Shown here piece after piece: positions 7,331 to 13,694 of a stretch of 19,059 nucleotides of DNA. The position numbers were made by a program, and so were the translations under genes. How positions within the stretch are numbered: the stretch's first letter is position 1; every line of letters starts with the position of its first letter. Source of the stretch: RPQJ01 sp035691185. Its GTDB lineage: Bacteria; Pseudomonadota; Gammaproteobacteria; Steroidobacterales; Steroidobacteraceae. The stretch covers positions 1-19,059 of the forward strand of contig DASSJN010000192.1 in the NCBI GenBank assembly GCA_035691185.1, written 5' to 3'. Below the pieces are notes generated by a model that saw only the letters and a list, made by a program, of their open reading frames with translations, made no database searches and was not told the DNA's origin.

Positions 7331-7804
7331 CTACGGAACGCCGCGGCGGCGAATCTCCGCCAGGAGCCCCGCGGCGGCCTCCTCGACCAGGTCCAGAACC
7401 TCGTCGAATCCCTGGGCGCCGCCGTAATAGGGATCGGGCACGTCCTCGCGACCGGCGGCCTCGGCGAATTCGAGCAGCAGTCGGACGCGCGAGCGATACG
7501 CCGGCGGACTGCGCGCGATCAGCGCCGCCCGGTTGCTGCGGTCCATGGCGAGGATCAGGTCGAAGCGTTCGAAGTCCGCCTGCTCGACCTGGCGCGCGCG
7601 CAACCCGCTGATGTCGAGGCCGCGGCCGGCCGCCGCGCGCCGCGCCCGCGAGTCGGGTGGTTCGCCGATGTGATAGTCGTGCGTCCCGGCCGAATCGATC
7701 TCGACCTCGAGTTCGGGCGCGTGGCGCCGCACGTACTCCCGGAACACCGCCTCCGCGGTGGGCGAGCGACAGATGTTGCCCATGCAGACGAAAAGCACGC
7801 GCAT
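7331..7804 (-). CDS. Low-molecular-weight protein tyrosine phosphatase
   Basis: Cytosolic phosphatase of the LMW-PTP/arsenate-reductase-like fold, 157 residues from the ATG at 7804. The P-loop is CMGNICRS (C7, R13; CX5R, with the family's Asn and Ser) and the general-acid motif is DPYYGG (D124). Either it acts on phosphotyrosine proteins, as in Wzb/Etp control of polysaccharide tyrosine kinases, or it is a housekeeping phosphatase; no kinase or capsule gene is in the window. The start is ambiguous. An in-frame ATG at 7834 adds 10 residues and follows the preceding ORF's TAA by one base (TAAGATG), suggesting translational coupling, while family members usually begin at the MRVLFVCMGN position. 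It is last in a minus-strand group with VOC and acetyltransferase-phosphatase genes. Confidence 0.93.
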   Translation of the reverse strand: MRVLFVCMGNICRSPTAEAVFREYVRRHAPELEVEIDSAGTHDYHIGEPPDSRARRAAAGRGLDISGLRARQVEQADFERFDLILAMDRSNRAALIARSPPAYRSRVRLLLEFAEAAGREDVPDPYYGGAQGFDEVLDLVEEAAAGLLAEIRRRGVP

Positions 7805-7835
7805 CGATCGGGTCCGTTCGTGGGACCCCGCCATC

Positions 7836-8078
7836 TTAGCGTCGGTTGATCGACGTCGAGAAACGCAGTGGGTCTTCGCCGGTGCGATCCGGAGCGGCCT
7901 CGATGGCAGTCGCCACGAGTGGCACCGGAGCGCGCCCGGCGAAGTATCCTGCGAGAAGGACCCTTCGTTCCTGGTCGCGTGCAGGGTCGAGGAGCGTTAT
8001 CGACGATCCGCCGTGCGGCCGCTGCGGGACGAAGACCTCACTGCGCGTAGGCGGAGCGAACCAGAGCAGCGGACAGCC
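7836..8078 (-). CDS. Unrecognised short ORF, start unclear
   Basis: Between the fusion gene's stop (8081) and the phosphatase, the minus strand carries an open frame with GC-rich third positions. It has a protein-like tail: segments VFVPQRPHGGSSITLLDP and VLLAGYFAGRAPVPLVATAI, ending STSINRR with TAA at 7836. No ATG, GTG or TTG opens it cleanly. The frame runs back into the fusion gene, where a GTG near 8150 could start a protein of about 105 residues. Alternatively this is the tail of a gene whose 5' part was lost. The stop abuts the alternative phosphatase ATG (TAAGATG), as in an operon. I do not recognise the family. Confidence 0.35.
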   Translation of the reverse strand, partial: GCPLLWFAPPTRSEVFVPQRPHGGSSITLLDPARDQERRVLLAGYFAGRAPVPLVATAIEAAPDRTGEDPLRFSTSINRR

Positions 8079-8080
8079 GG

Positions 8081-9079
8081 TCAGCCACTGGCGTGCTCCC
8101 GCAGCGCCGCGTCGATGAAGGCGCGCCAGGTCTCGTTCGGCTCCCACACGTCCGCCATGGGATGGCGTGCGGCCTGTTCCGGTTCGCCGCGGCGCAGACG
8201 GCGATAAAGGTAGACGAACGCGGAGACGCGCATGTTCTTCGCGCAGTGCACCCAGACCTTGCGGCCCGCGAACGCATCCATGACGCCGAAGAACTGTTGC
8301 AGGTGCCCCAGTGCGGGCCTCTCCCATGGCACCGGGATCTGCACGTACGACACGCCGAGCGCCGTCACTGCGTCGGCCTCGCCCGGCACGGCGTTCGACG
8401 ATGTGGGCAGTGCCAGGTTGACGACGGCCTCGACGCCGAGCGCCGGCAGCCGCCCGATGTCCTCGACCGACAGCTGGCCGGAGGTCCAGAGCGACTCGTC
8501 CACGGCATGTACGTTCTCCGCGTCCATCGCGAACGCCGCGGTCGTGCCGTAATAGTTCAAGGTCTCGCGCCGCTCGTCCGGGCCGAACTCGATCGTCCGC
8601 TCGAAGCGCAGTCCCAGGCGTTGCAGCAGCCGGTTCGACGCCACGTTCTCGGGCATCGCGATCGCCACGACGCGCGTCAGCTTGTGCACTTCGCGGGCAT
8701 ACCGCAGCGTCGCCGCGGCGGCTTCGAATGCGTAGCCCTGCCCCCTGAACTTCGAAGCGAGCGCGAATCCGATGTCGACGTCCGGCAACGTGTCGCGACG
8801 GATCAGGCCGCACAGGCCGAGCGGGACGCCATCGTCCTTGCGCTCCACCAGGAACAGCCCGTAACCGTGATCGGCGTACATCCTGCGCGGCCCCTCCGCG
8901 ACGTAGCGGCGGGCGTCGTCGAGCGTCCGCACGCCGCGGTCGCCGATGTATCGCAGCCAGCCCGGGTCGTTGAGCAAGCCGAGGATGAACGGTGCGTCGT
9001 CGTCGCCGACGTGACGCAGGCGCAGTCGTTCCGATTCCAAAACCGTCGGTTGCGTCCTGGTCTGCTCTGCCGCGCTCAT
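8081..9079 (-). CDS. GNAT acetyltransferase fused to a tyrosine-phosphatase-like domain
   Basis: 332 residues with two domains. Residues 1-180 are a RimJ/RimL-type acetyltransferase: SERLRLRHVGDDDAPFI at the N-terminus, acetyl-CoA loop KFRGQGYAFEA (110-120) and ENVASNRLLQRLGLRFE (144-160). Residues about 190-332 resemble the cysteine-phosphatase family near DUF442: SGQLSVEDIGRLPALGVEAV, then the active-site strand and loop VWVHCAKNMRVSAFVYLYRR. In that loop H278-C279 is followed by R284 with only four residues between, not the five of classical HCX5R. The start codon overlaps the upstream VOC stop by four bases (ATGA), which fixes the start and implies translational coupling. The fusion suggests linked acetylation and dephosphorylation or a regulated enzyme; the substrate is unknown. 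Domain 1 is confident and domain 2 moderately so. Confidence 0.85.
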   Translation of the reverse strand: MSAAEQTRTQPTVLESERLRLRHVGDDDAPFILGLLNDPGWLRYIGDRGVRTLDDARRYVAEGPRRMYADHGYGLFLVERKDDGVPLGLCGLIRRDTLPDVDIGFALASKFRGQGYAFEAAAATLRYAREVHKLTRVVAIAMPENVASNRLLQRLGLRFERTIEFGPDERRETLNYYGTTAAFAMDAENVHAVDESLWTSGQLSVEDIGRLPALGVEAVVNLALPTSSNAVPGEADAVTALGVSYVQIPVPWERPALGHLQQFFGVMDAFAGRKVWVHCAKNMRVSAFVYLYRRLRRGEPEQAARHPMADVWEPNETWRAFIDAALREHASG

Positions 9080-9495
9080 GCCTGCTTCGACTCCTGCTCG
9101 GGCGGGGTCATCGCGATCAATTGCCAGATGTGGCCGTCGAGGTCCTCGTAAGCGTGGCCGTACATGAACCCGTGATCCTGCGCGGGTCGCGGGATCGACC
9201 CGCCGCCGGCGACCGCCTTGCGCACCAGGTCGTCGACGTGTTCACGCGACGGGCAGGTGAGGCAGACGAGCACCTCCGCGCTGTTGCGTGCATCGCAGAT
9301 CTGCTTGCCCGGCGCAAAAGTGCGGAAGAACCCCTCGGTCAGCAGCGTCACGTAGATGCCCTCCTCGACCACCATGCACGCGGCGTCCTGGTTCGTGAAC
9401 TGCGGGTCGAACCGATACCCGAGGCTGGCGAAGAAATTCCTCGACCGGTCGAGGTCCTTGACCGGCAGGTTGACGAAGATCTGCGTCGTGGCCAT
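9076..9495 (-). CDS. VOC-family protein (glyoxalase/bleomycin-resistance fold)
   Basis: 139 residues of vicinal-oxygen-chelate fold. It opens TQIFVNLPVKDLDRSRNFFASLGYRFDPQF, the standard first beta-alpha-beta unit, and ends with the YEDLDGHIWQLIAM strand pair. This subgroup is often annotated as lactoylglutathione lyase-like or fosfomycin/bleomycin resistance-like, but the substrate cannot be inferred. GGGAGG lies about ten bases before the ATG at 9495. The stop overlaps the start of the acetyltransferase-phosphatase fusion (ATGA), so the two are cotranscribed and probably coupled. Confidence 0.87.
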   Translation of the reverse strand: MATTQIFVNLPVKDLDRSRNFFASLGYRFDPQFTNQDAACMVVEEGIYVTLLTEGFFRTFAPGKQICDARNSAEVLVCLTCPSREHVDDLVRKAVAGGGSIPRPAQDHGFMYGHAYEDLDGHIWQLIAMTPPEQESKQA

Positions 9496-9548
9496 CGGTG
9501 CTGCCCTCCCTGGTCTACCTGGCCGAGCCTCGTATGTGCTGCGTGCGG

Positions 9549-9950
9549 TCAGCCCCCGGTCAATTCCAACCGATTGCCGTCGGGGTCGAGCACGACGCTC
9601 TCATAATAGCCGTCGCCGGTGCGCCGCGGGCCGTCGAGCACCTCGTAACCGTCGCTGCGCAGGCGCGCGGTCAACGCATCCACCTCGCCGTCCGCGCCGA
9701 CGGCGAGCGCCAGGTGCGTGAGACCCATGCGTTGGGCGCCTGCGGGCAGCGGCAGCGGCTGCAGCCGGGTCGTCCTCATCAACTCGATCCGGGTCCCGCC
9801 GGTGAATTCGAGGAAGCGGGATTCGAACCCCGTGGCGTCGTTGCGGTAGGGCGGTCCGACTCGCGCGCCGAAATAGAGCTCGTAGAACGACGCGAGCCGA
9901 TCAAGGTCGTCCGTCCACAAGGCGACGTGCTCGATGCGGGTCTGGCTCAT
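9549..9950 (-). CDS. VOC-family lyase/dioxygenase, GloA-like
   Basis: 133 residues with the full VOC metal-ligand pattern at expected spacing: H8 (RIEHVALWTDDLDRLASFY), E56 (TRIELMRT), H79 (GLTHLALAVG) and E129 (DPDGNRLELTGG). It looks like the single-domain glyoxalase I-like group (YwkD/GloA type), which isomerises or cleaves hemithioacetal-type substrates; true glyoxalase I activity is not certain. It lies 53 bases upstream of the second VOC gene on the same strand and divergent from yciH. No strong Shine-Dalgarno is visible before the ATG. Confidence 0.88.
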   Translation of the reverse strand: MSQTRIEHVALWTDDLDRLASFYELYFGARVGPPYRNDATGFESRFLEFTGGTRIELMRTTRLQPLPLPAGAQRMGLTHLALAVGADGEVDALTARLRSDGYEVLDGPRRTGDGYYESVVLDPDGNRLELTGG

Positions 9951-9994
9951 CGCGGCACTCTAGCAGCCCCGCCTTTGCGGCCGGCTCGTCTGGT

Positions 9995-10040
9995 CGAACC
10001 GCCAGCGCGGTTCGTCGACTCCGGGCTGCCCACGGCCCGG
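9995..10040 (+). promoter_or_regulatory. Two adjacent hairpins in the VOC/yciH divergent gap
   Basis: The first is an 8-bp perfect stem CGAACCGC / GCGGTTCG with loop CAGC (9995-10014). The second is a 6-bp stem CCGGGC / GCCCGG with an 8-base loop (10021-10040). Both lie 37-82 bases before the yciH start. They could be a structured mRNA leader, a protein-binding palindrome or a terminator between the divergent units. The inverted repeats are certain and the role is unknown. No convincing -35/-10 pair was found near them. Confidence 0.35.
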
Positions 10041-10076
10041 GTACACTTGCGGCGCCAGGTCACTGTTCCTGTCCTC

Positions 10077-10439
10077 ATGAACTCGAATCGCATCGTCTAT
10101 TCCACGGGCCCCGGCCGCCGCTGTCCCGAGTGCGGCCGGGCGCTGGCCGAGTGTCGCTGTCGTCGCAGCACGGCTGCACGACCCGCGGCGGCGGTCGGAG
10201 ACCGCATCGTCCGCGTCGGTCGCGAAACGAAGGGTCGCAAGGGCAAGGGCGTGACGGTCGTCCGGGGCGTTCCGCTCGCGGGGGATGCGCTCGCCGAACT
10301 GGCCACGCGGCTCAAGAAGCGCTGCGGCTCCGGCGGCACCGTCGATGCAGGCGTGATCGAGATCCAGGGCGACCACCGCGACCTGCTCGTGGAGGAACTC
10401 GGCAAACTCGGTTACACGGTGCGTCGCTCGGGCGGCTGA
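10077..10439 (+). CDS. yciH: SUI1/eIF1-family translation factor YciH
   Basis: 120-residue bacterial homologue of eukaryotic initiation factor 1. YciH proteins affect initiation fidelity or repress translation under stress in E. coli. An N-terminal zinc-ribbon-like CPECGRALAECRC (C16, C19, C26, C28) precedes the SUI1 domain: VVRGVPLAGDALAELATRLK, then CGSGGTVDAGVIEIQGDHRD (residues 83-102), which carries the hallmark GGTV and IQGDHR. The ATG at 10077 is chosen because the conserved N-terminus begins here; the frame stays open upstream to 9498, but that part is shadow of the VOC genes. The Shine-Dalgarno is weak. It is followed 13 bases later by rluF, so a two-gene unit is likely. Confidence 0.94.
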   Translation: MNSNRIVYSTGPGRRCPECGRALAECRCRRSTAARPAAAVGDRIVRVGRETKGRKGKGVTVVRGVPLAGDALAELATRLKKRCGSGGTVDAGVIEIQGDHRDLLVEELGKLGYTVRRSGG

Positions 10440-10452
10440 GCGAGCACGCGCC

Positions 10453-11175
10453 GTGCGCCTCAACAAGTTCCTGAGCGAGACCGGCATCTGCTCGCGTCGT
10501 GAGGCGGATGCGTGGATCGAAGCGGGCCGCGTCCAGGTCAACGGTGCGACGGCCGTGCTGGGAACGCAGGTCGACGAGGGCGACGAGGTGCTGCTCGACG
10601 GCAGGCCGATCGCCGCGAAACCACGTCGCCTCTACCTCGCCCTCAACAAGCCGGTCGGCATCGAGTGCACGACCGACCGCGACGTGCCCGGCAACATCGT
10701 CGACTTCGTCGGTCACCGCGAGCGCATCTTCCCGATCGGCCGACTCGACAAGGATTCCGAAGGCCTGATCCTGCTCACGAACGACGGGGACATCGTCAAC
10801 CGCGTGCTGCGCGCCGAGCACGAGCACGAGAAGGAATACATCGTGTCGGTCGACCGCCCGCTGACGCCGGAATTCCTCGAGGGCATGGGGCGCGGCGTGC
10901 CGATCCTGGGCACCGTGACGAATCCGTGCAAGGTGCGACAGGTGGGTCGCAACACATTCCGGATCGTGCTGACGCAGGGGCTCAATCGCCAGATCCGGCG
11001 CATGTGCGAACATTTCGATTACACCGTGCGCAGGCTGCAGCGCGTGCGCATCATGCACATCCAGCTCGGCGACCTGCCGATCGGCCGGTGGCGCAACCTG
11101 ACCGCCGCCGAGGTGCGTCCACTGCTGCCGCCGGAGCGCACGGCACGTGCGACGCTGCGGCTGAAAAAGCCGTGA
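10453..11175 (+). CDS. rluF: 23S rRNA pseudouridine(2604) synthase
   Basis: 240-residue RluF-type synthase that isomerises uridine in 23S rRNA (position 2604 in E. coli). The N-terminal S4 RNA-binding domain (MRLNKFLSETGICSRREADA, 1-60) is followed by the RsuA/RluB-F catalytic core: LNKPVGIECTTD (64-75), NIVDFV and the catalytic motif GRLDKDSEG with D99. HEKEYIV, GVPILGTVT and GLNRQIRRMCEHF follow. The NIVDFV...RIFPIGRLDKDS and GVPILGTVT segments match RluF better than RluB or RluE. It starts at GTG (10453); no better ATG exists before the conserved KFLSETG. It is probably cotranscribed with yciH. Confidence 0.93.
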   Translation: MRLNKFLSETGICSRREADAWIEAGRVQVNGATAVLGTQVDEGDEVLLDGRPIAAKPRRLYLALNKPVGIECTTDRDVPGNIVDFVGHRERIFPIGRLDKDSEGLILLTNDGDIVNRVLRAEHEHEKEYIVSVDRPLTPEFLEGMGRGVPILGTVTNPCKVRQVGRNTFRIVLTQGLNRQIRRMCEHFDYTVRRLQRVRIMHIQLGDLPIGRWRNLTAAEVRPLLPPERTARATLRLKKP

Positions 11176-11190
11176 CGGTCCGTCCTTTTT
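11174..11190 (+). terminator. Weak terminator candidate after rluF
   Basis: Overlapping the rluF stop, a short palindrome GACGG-T-CCGTC is followed by CTTTTT. A second 5-bp stem (CGGCT / AGCCG) lies just upstream in the coding end (11158-11172). The T-run is well placed, but the nearest stem has a one-base loop, so refolding with flanking bases would be needed. It lies 31 bases before the end of the convergent amidohydrolase gene. Confidence 0.3.
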
Positions 11191-11220
11191 CCCGCCGGGG
11201 AACTGAGCCGCTCGCGCCGA

Positions 11221-13287
11221 CTATTTCGGACGCCCCGAAAAGCCGGCCGCGGCGCGCAGCGCATCGGCGTCGAGCAACAAGCCCTCGAGCATCACCCACC
11301 GTGTCTGGCGCAGGTCGCCCAGGCGACGGGACGGGTCACCTTCGACCAGGACCAGATCGGCCCGCTTGCCGGCCCGTATGGAGCCCGTGACGTCTTGCTG
11401 GCCGACGAGCGTGGCCGGAACGATCGTCGCGGCCGCGAGCGCCTCGGCCGGTGACATGCCCGCCTGCTGGTACAGCTCCAGTTCATGCACGATCTCGATG
11501 CCGTAGCCGTCGGTGCCGGCCACGATTGGAACGCCCGCCTCGTGCATCTTGCGCAGCAGGCCCATCATTCTGGCCCAGCTCGCGCGGTAATCCGCCCGCG
11601 TGAGGTCCTTCGGCACCTGGAAGCCGCCCAGGCGAAACAACCGCTCCGTGGCAGGCGGCAGCGTTCCCTGGAACGGCGCATAGGACGGCGACAGGTCGCC
11701 GGCGTCAGGCACGTACAGCGACTCGAACGCGACCATCGTGGGGTCGCTGTAGATCCCCTTCGAGGCCATCGTCCGCAGCAGGTCCTTGATCGCCGGCGCG
11801 TCGAGATCGACGTCCTTCGCGTAACGTCCCGGACCTTCGAACCGCTGGATGCCGTTCGACTGCTGGATCACCGCATCGGGCATCGCTTGCATCACGATCC
11901 AGTTGATGTGCGTGACTTCCTGGTACCCGGCATCGATGGCCTCCGTCGGTCGCAGGCCCCGCGGCACGTGCCCATGCACGTGCAGCCCGAGTCGCCTGGC
12001 CTCGTCGACCGCGGGCCTGAGCCACGCATGGTCGAACGTGCCGTAGAATTTGACGCCGGCGAAGCCGTTCGCCTTGGCCTGGCGCACGAGTGCGAGGGCC
12101 TCCGCCTCGCTCGTAGCCACGTTGGCCACCTGCGCCGTGTACGGGCCCTTGCCGTCGATCAGCGACGACGCGTACACCGTCGGAAACAGCAACTCTCCTT
12201 TCGCGGCGCGAGCACGGCGATCCAAGGTCATGGTGTCGTCGTTGCCGGGGTCACGCACCGAGGTGACGCCGAGCGAGAGTTCCTGCGGCCCCGTGTAGTC
12301 GTCGCCCGCGTGCATGTGTACGTCCCACAACCCGGGCAGCAAGGTGCGGCCGCGACCCTCGATCACGCGCGCACGCGCGGGCAGGTCCGTGGCCGCGGCC
12401 GGGCCGACGCTCGTGATCTTCGTACCTTCGACCACCACCGTCTGCTCGTCGATGAAGCGACGGCCTTCCGCATCGAAGATCCGCACGTTCGTGAAGGCAA
12501 CGGGGCCGGTCAACTTCTCCGGCAGCGAGCGCGCCAGCGCCGCAGACTGTTTCGCAAGCGCCATCGTCTGTGCATCGATCAGCTTTTTCTGTTCGGTGGC
12601 GTAGGCTTCGGGCAGCAGCGAGATGATGCCTGCGGCTGCGAAGAAGCGGTTCTTCTCGTCGACCCAGACCGGCAGCGGCGTGCCGCTCAGGCCGCTGATC
12701 GCCCACGCGGTCACGGTCTGCCTCGTGGCGCCCGTGCCGACCTCGACGCTGGTGAGCAACTCCGCCCGCGCCAGGCCACCCGGCAACAGCGGCAGGTGTT
12801 TGTCGGGAGTCGCAAGCAGCCGCTCGACCATCCAGCCGATGAGCGAGAACGGCCCGCCCTGTGCAACGTAGTACGCCGGCGAAGCGTAGGACGCCCGGCC
12901 CTGGTCGATCGGGCTCGTCCAACGGGCTTCGCCGTCGGTCACCTCGAAGATCTCCGTCGCATCGCCCTGGGGCGTCACGCCGCGGATCGCGAATTTCGAC
13001 GGCATGCCGTCGCGGCCGAGGACGCTTTTCGCTTCCTGGTCGTAGACCTGCCCGCGCAGATTCATCGATTCGCGGACCACGCGAGAGCCGTCGGGCAGCG
13101 TCCAAATCCACGCGTCGCCATGCTTGCCACCGGTCGACTGAAGGATCCAGTGGCCGGCGGCCGGCGGGGGCTGCGCGAGGCTTGCGGAGGCCACGTCGCC
13201 GCCGGTGGCCATCGATCCCGCCGGCAGGAATGCGATCACGGCGAGCCAGGCCAATCGGGTGGCTGCGAGCAAGCGAGTGCGGACCAT
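11221..13287 (-). CDS. Exported metal-dependent amidohydrolase
   Basis: 688 residues from the ATG at 13287, which has GGGAGG 8 bases upstream; an upstream in-frame extension to 13383 lacks such a site. The N-terminus MVRTRLLAATRLAWLAVIAFLPAG is a signal peptide, so the enzyme is periplasmic or secreted. Residues 40-260 form a family-specific N-terminal region without a motif I recognise. From 262 (GPVAFTNVRIFDAEG) the imidazolonepropionase/prolidase-like amidohydrolase domain runs to the end: metal ligands in WDVHMHAGDD (H324, H326), GVKFYG (candidate carboxylated K413), HVHGHVP (438-442), EVTHINW (H460) and GTDGYG (D593). The C-terminal small beta domain has GKRADLVLVEGDPSRRLGDLR. It likely hydrolyses an amide, lactone or dipeptide; the substrate is unknown. 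It converges with rluF and lies downstream of the lipid A operon on the same strand. Confidence 0.9.
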   Translation of the reverse strand: MVRTRLLAATRLAWLAVIAFLPAGSMATGGDVASASLAQPPPAAGHWILQSTGGKHGDAWIWTLPDGSRVVRESMNLRGQVYDQEAKSVLGRDGMPSKFAIRGVTPQGDATEIFEVTDGEARWTSPIDQGRASYASPAYYVAQGGPFSLIGWMVERLLATPDKHLPLLPGGLARAELLTSVEVGTGATRQTVTAWAISGLSGTPLPVWVDEKNRFFAAAGIISLLPEAYATEQKKLIDAQTMALAKQSAALARSLPEKLTGPVAFTNVRIFDAEGRRFIDEQTVVVEGTKITSVGPAAATDLPARARVIEGRGRTLLPGLWDVHMHAGDDYTGPQELSLGVTSVRDPGNDDTMTLDRRARAAKGELLFPTVYASSLIDGKGPYTAQVANVATSEAEALALVRQAKANGFAGVKFYGTFDHAWLRPAVDEARRLGLHVHGHVPRGLRPTEAIDAGYQEVTHINWIVMQAMPDAVIQQSNGIQRFEGPGRYAKDVDLDAPAIKDLLRTMASKGIYSDPTMVAFESLYVPDAGDLSPSYAPFQGTLPPATERLFRLGGFQVPKDLTRADYRASWARMMGLLRKMHEAGVPIVAGTDGYGIEIVHELELYQQAGMSPAEALAAATIVPATLVGQQDVTGSIRAGKRADLVLVEGDPSRRLGDLRQTRWVMLEGLLLDADALRAAAGFSGRPK

Positions 13288-13324
13288 CGGAATCCCCTCC
13301 CTTCGATGCGCGTGCGCGGCCTCG

Positions 13325-13340
13325 GCACGGTCAGCCGTGC
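13325..13340. terminator. Small hairpin between LAB_N and amidohydrolase genes
   Basis: A perfect 6-bp stem (GCACGG / CCGTGC) has a 4-base loop (TCAG). It lies in the 92-base gap after the LAB_N gene and before the amidohydrolase start, both on the minus strand. There is no T-run. It could mark the 3' end of the lipid A operon or a leader structure of the amidohydrolase mRNA. Confidence 0.3.
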
Positions 13341-13379
13341 TCGTGGCCCTCGGACGTAAGGCAGCAGTCGCGGCGACGA

Positions 13380-13694
13380 TCACGCGCTCGCCTCGCGGCG
13401 GCTGCGTTTGTGCGCCAGATCGAGGTACAGGTTATATGCGGCGACGCCGGCGGGGAACAGGTTGGAGAGAATACCCACCGAGTCGTTCTTGCCGAACGTG
13501 AAGTAGGTCAGTAACAGCAGGCTGCCCGAGATGCTCATGAGCCAGAACACCGTCGGCACGACTGGCTTGCCGAGCTTGCGCGAGTAGTAGAGCTGCACGA
13601 ACCAGCGCCCGGCGAACAGCGCCACGCCCAGGTACCCGACCAGTTTCCACGGGGTCAGAGTGACGCCCATCAGGACGAGGAACGGCTGGTTCAT
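13380..13694 (-). CDS. LAB_N-domain membrane protein (lipid A disaccharide synthase N-terminal-like)
   Basis: 104-residue inner-membrane protein. About three helices are visible (near 13-31, 45-65 and 71-90). The signature GRWFVQLYYSRKLGKPVVPT, then FWLMSISGSLLLL and 'K-N-D-S-V-G-I-L-S-N-L-F-P', matches the stand-alone LAB_N family, named after the N-terminal region of some LpxB proteins. Such proteins often sit with lipid A or glycosyltransferase genes, but their biochemical role is not firmly established. The ATG at 13694 overlaps the kdsB stop by four bases (ATGA), fixing the start and placing it at the end of the lipid A-core operon. A longer frame to 13844 is a kdsB shadow. Confidence 0.88.
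   Translation of the reverse strand: MNQPFLVLMGVTLTPWKLVGYLGVALFAGRWFVQLYYSRKLGKPVVPTVFWLMSISGSLLLLTYFTFGKNDSVGILSNLFPAGVAAYNLYLDLAHKRSRREASA

Noticed and set aside
8093..9151. 352-codon plus-strand open frame opposite the acetyltransferase-phosphatase gene
   Set aside because: The minus strand encodes recognisable domains and the plus frame shows none.
9498..10076. N-terminal extension of YciH
   Set aside because: The extension is antisense to the VOC gene and unlike any SUI1 protein; the conserved N-terminus begins at 10077.
11485..13359. 624-codon plus-strand open frame opposite the amidohydrolase
   Set aside because: Antisense shadow from GC-rich codon use; composition is Arg/His/Val/Asp repeats and there is no ribosome-binding site.
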